From Lepidodermella squamata (Eukaryota; Gastrotricha), in contig JBLDXI010000029.1 in NCBI GenBank assembly GCA_047495785.1, positions 434,001 through 498,000 of the forward strand: DNA of 64,000 bases. Direction: 5' to 3'. The notes under the pieces were generated by a model, which ran no database searches, was not told the origin of the DNA, and saw nothing but the letters and a program-made list of their open reading frames with translations. The position numbers and the translations under genes were made by a program. Position 1 is the stretch's first letter. Each line of letters opens with the position of its first letter. This document shows, in pieces, positions 62,699 to 64,000 of the stretch.

Positions 62699-64000
62699 AT
62701 GTTATTGCTGTTTCTAATTGACGTCGTTCCGTTTTTATCGTCGACTCGAGCAGAGGAAAATCCTATAATGAAGGCTCTGAACGACCCGGTAAAATTGAAC
62801 CAAATGCAAGAGCGCTTCTTCGAGCTATGTCCCATCGCTAAAACTAGCAATTTGCCAGCAGCTAACCACTTGCAGACAAACAACTTTTCGAATGCAATTC
62901 AAACCACCCTCGTTTCAAGAATATTACAAATTACTGAGGTCAGTGACTCCACGATGAGGTATGCACAGCAAGAGAAGTTGCATTAAGTTGCATCGATGTC
63001 ACTTCTCACCCGTAATTTTTCAGTGTTACTGTTACAATGACATTTCGAATACTTTGGGACGTTCCGTGTGGCCGTGACATTCGATCGGAATTGCTACCTG
63101 GCTACGAAAATATCTCTCAGAACATTCTAGACCGCATTCAATTCGAGGTGAAAAAAGAGGATGTCTGGTGGCCAGATATGCAGCACATCAATGCGATTGG
63201 TGACTCAAGACCACTGAGGAGGTATATTAACGCTTCTTGATTTGACTGCCAGCTTACAATTCAGCCTTATTTCAGCGAGATTTATGTGAAAATAAGGCCG
63301 TTTCGTGGTCCGAATCCGAACTTCCTTATCTACTGCGTTCGACCGTTCAAGTCCATGTGTTTCGGCTTCAAATACACAAAATTTCCATTTGACTCAGCTT
63401 CTTGCAATTACGAATTCGAGAATGAAAACACGAGGAATGAAGCAACAATTAAAATAGGAGAACTGACTGTTATATCGTCTTATCCCCCTCTGCGAGCTGA
63501 CGACATTTGGAGCTTTGTCAGTTACAATGGTTCCGTTTTCAACGCAGGTGGCTCGGATCACGCTACGTTGACGCTGATTCTCAACCGAAAGTATCAGTAC
63601 TACGTGGGAAACGTATTTCTTCCAACAGTGACTTTATTTCTTCTGCAAGTCGGCGGCCTTCTAATAGATCCAACCCAATCCGACAGAGCCACGTTTTGCG
63701 TTACTGTCAACCTCGCCATGACTGTTGTGCTGACTCTTGTTTTCTCGCTGATTCCTCGCACAGCTGAGGAAGTCTATCTAATCACTGTTGTCATATATTT
63801 GATGTTGATTTGCGTTGTAATTACGATTTACACTCTAGCTACTGGTGTTTATGCTAAGACGGAGACGATGAAGCGGATAATTCTCGAAAATGTGATTAGA
63901 GACGGTGTGCGAGTGGTTAGATTGATTGATTTAGCAGCTGCTTCGTTCGCATTTTCGTTTGGTATCACCGTCATTATTGTATACTTCAGCAAAATGACGT
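62699..64000 (+). CDS. Cys-loop ligand-gated ion channel subunit, cut by the right edge of the window
   Basis: Exons seen: 62699-62958, 63024-63221 and 63276 to the window end, all in phase, about 400 residues so far. A signal peptide (about 1-19) is followed by the extracellular ligand-binding domain (ILQITEVSDSTM, TFRILWDVPCGRD, VWWPDMQHIN). The Cys-loop is CFGFKYTKFPFDSASC, with 14 rather than the usual 13 residues between the cysteines. M1 starts near YYVGNVFLPTVTLFLL, M2 with QSDRATFCVTVNLAMTVVL, then M3 and most of M4. The M2 start DRAxFxVTV is shared with the LamG-bearing receptor at 43396-46150, suggesting the same subfamily. The acidic residue at the M2 mouth suggests cation selectivity. 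This copy has no LamG domains. The stop codon lies beyond the window. Confidence 0.88.

Noticed and set aside
1-64000. CRISPR arrays, bacterial operons or integrated prophage
   Set aside because: No regularly spaced direct repeats or prokaryotic gene structure; genes are spliced and metazoan.

Overview
The window is nuclear DNA from a small-genome animal. Nearly every gene is a recognisable metazoan orthologue split by GT-AG introns, most of them only 50-60 bases long. A tektin, a CFAP73/CCDC42-family protein and an RGS22 homologue together argue for an animal with motile cilia or flagellated sperm. They argue against Caenorhabditis-type nematodes, which lack motile cilia. The species cannot be fixed from the sequence. 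Coding DNA is moderately GC-rich and intergenic DNA is AT-rich with triplet microsatellites.

Layout. 1-6647: no convincing gene, several simple repeats. 6648-9217 (+): two axonemal genes head to tail, CFAP73/CCDC42-like then a tektin. 9805-11497 (-): DMAP1 in five exons. 11585-12789 (+): a decayed or unrecognised zinc-knuckle locus. 12866-17276 (-): RCL1 in three exons; its 3.07 kb first intron holds a complete six-exon FLYWCH/MULE transposase-like gene on the opposite strand. 17748-37741 (-): the giant lipid-transfer gene BLTP1 (KIAA1109/tweek), 11 exons, about 4,797 residues with every exon phase consistent; one 2.5 kb intron hosts an antisense secreted S1 serine protease. 39023-42464 (+): DEPDC1. 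43396-46150 (-): a Cys-loop receptor with two LamG/ConA-like domains fused in front, carrying one frameshift. 46990-47033: tRNA-Asp-like relic. 47308-53080 (-): RGS22. 54282-55606 (+): PAIP1. 56869-60939 (-): a 1,292-residue STAND NTPase with two successive NB-ARC-like modules and about 16 ankyrin repeats. 62699-64000 (+): a second Cys-loop receptor, cut by the window edge.

These are mostly independent housekeeping and ciliary genes. DMAP1 acts in chromatin, RCL1 in 18S rRNA processing, PAIP1 in translation, BLTP1 in bulk lipid transport at membrane contacts, DEPDC1 in cell-division signalling, and tektin, CFAP73 and RGS22 in cilia or sperm. The least ordinary items are the LamG-LamG-receptor fusion and the double NB-ARC ankyrin protein. 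Two nested antisense genes, an intron-bearing MULE-type transposase and a protease with Lys at the specificity position, are also unusual. Exon limits given here were read by eye from splice sites and reading phase. Where a junction could not be made consistent, the entry says so.
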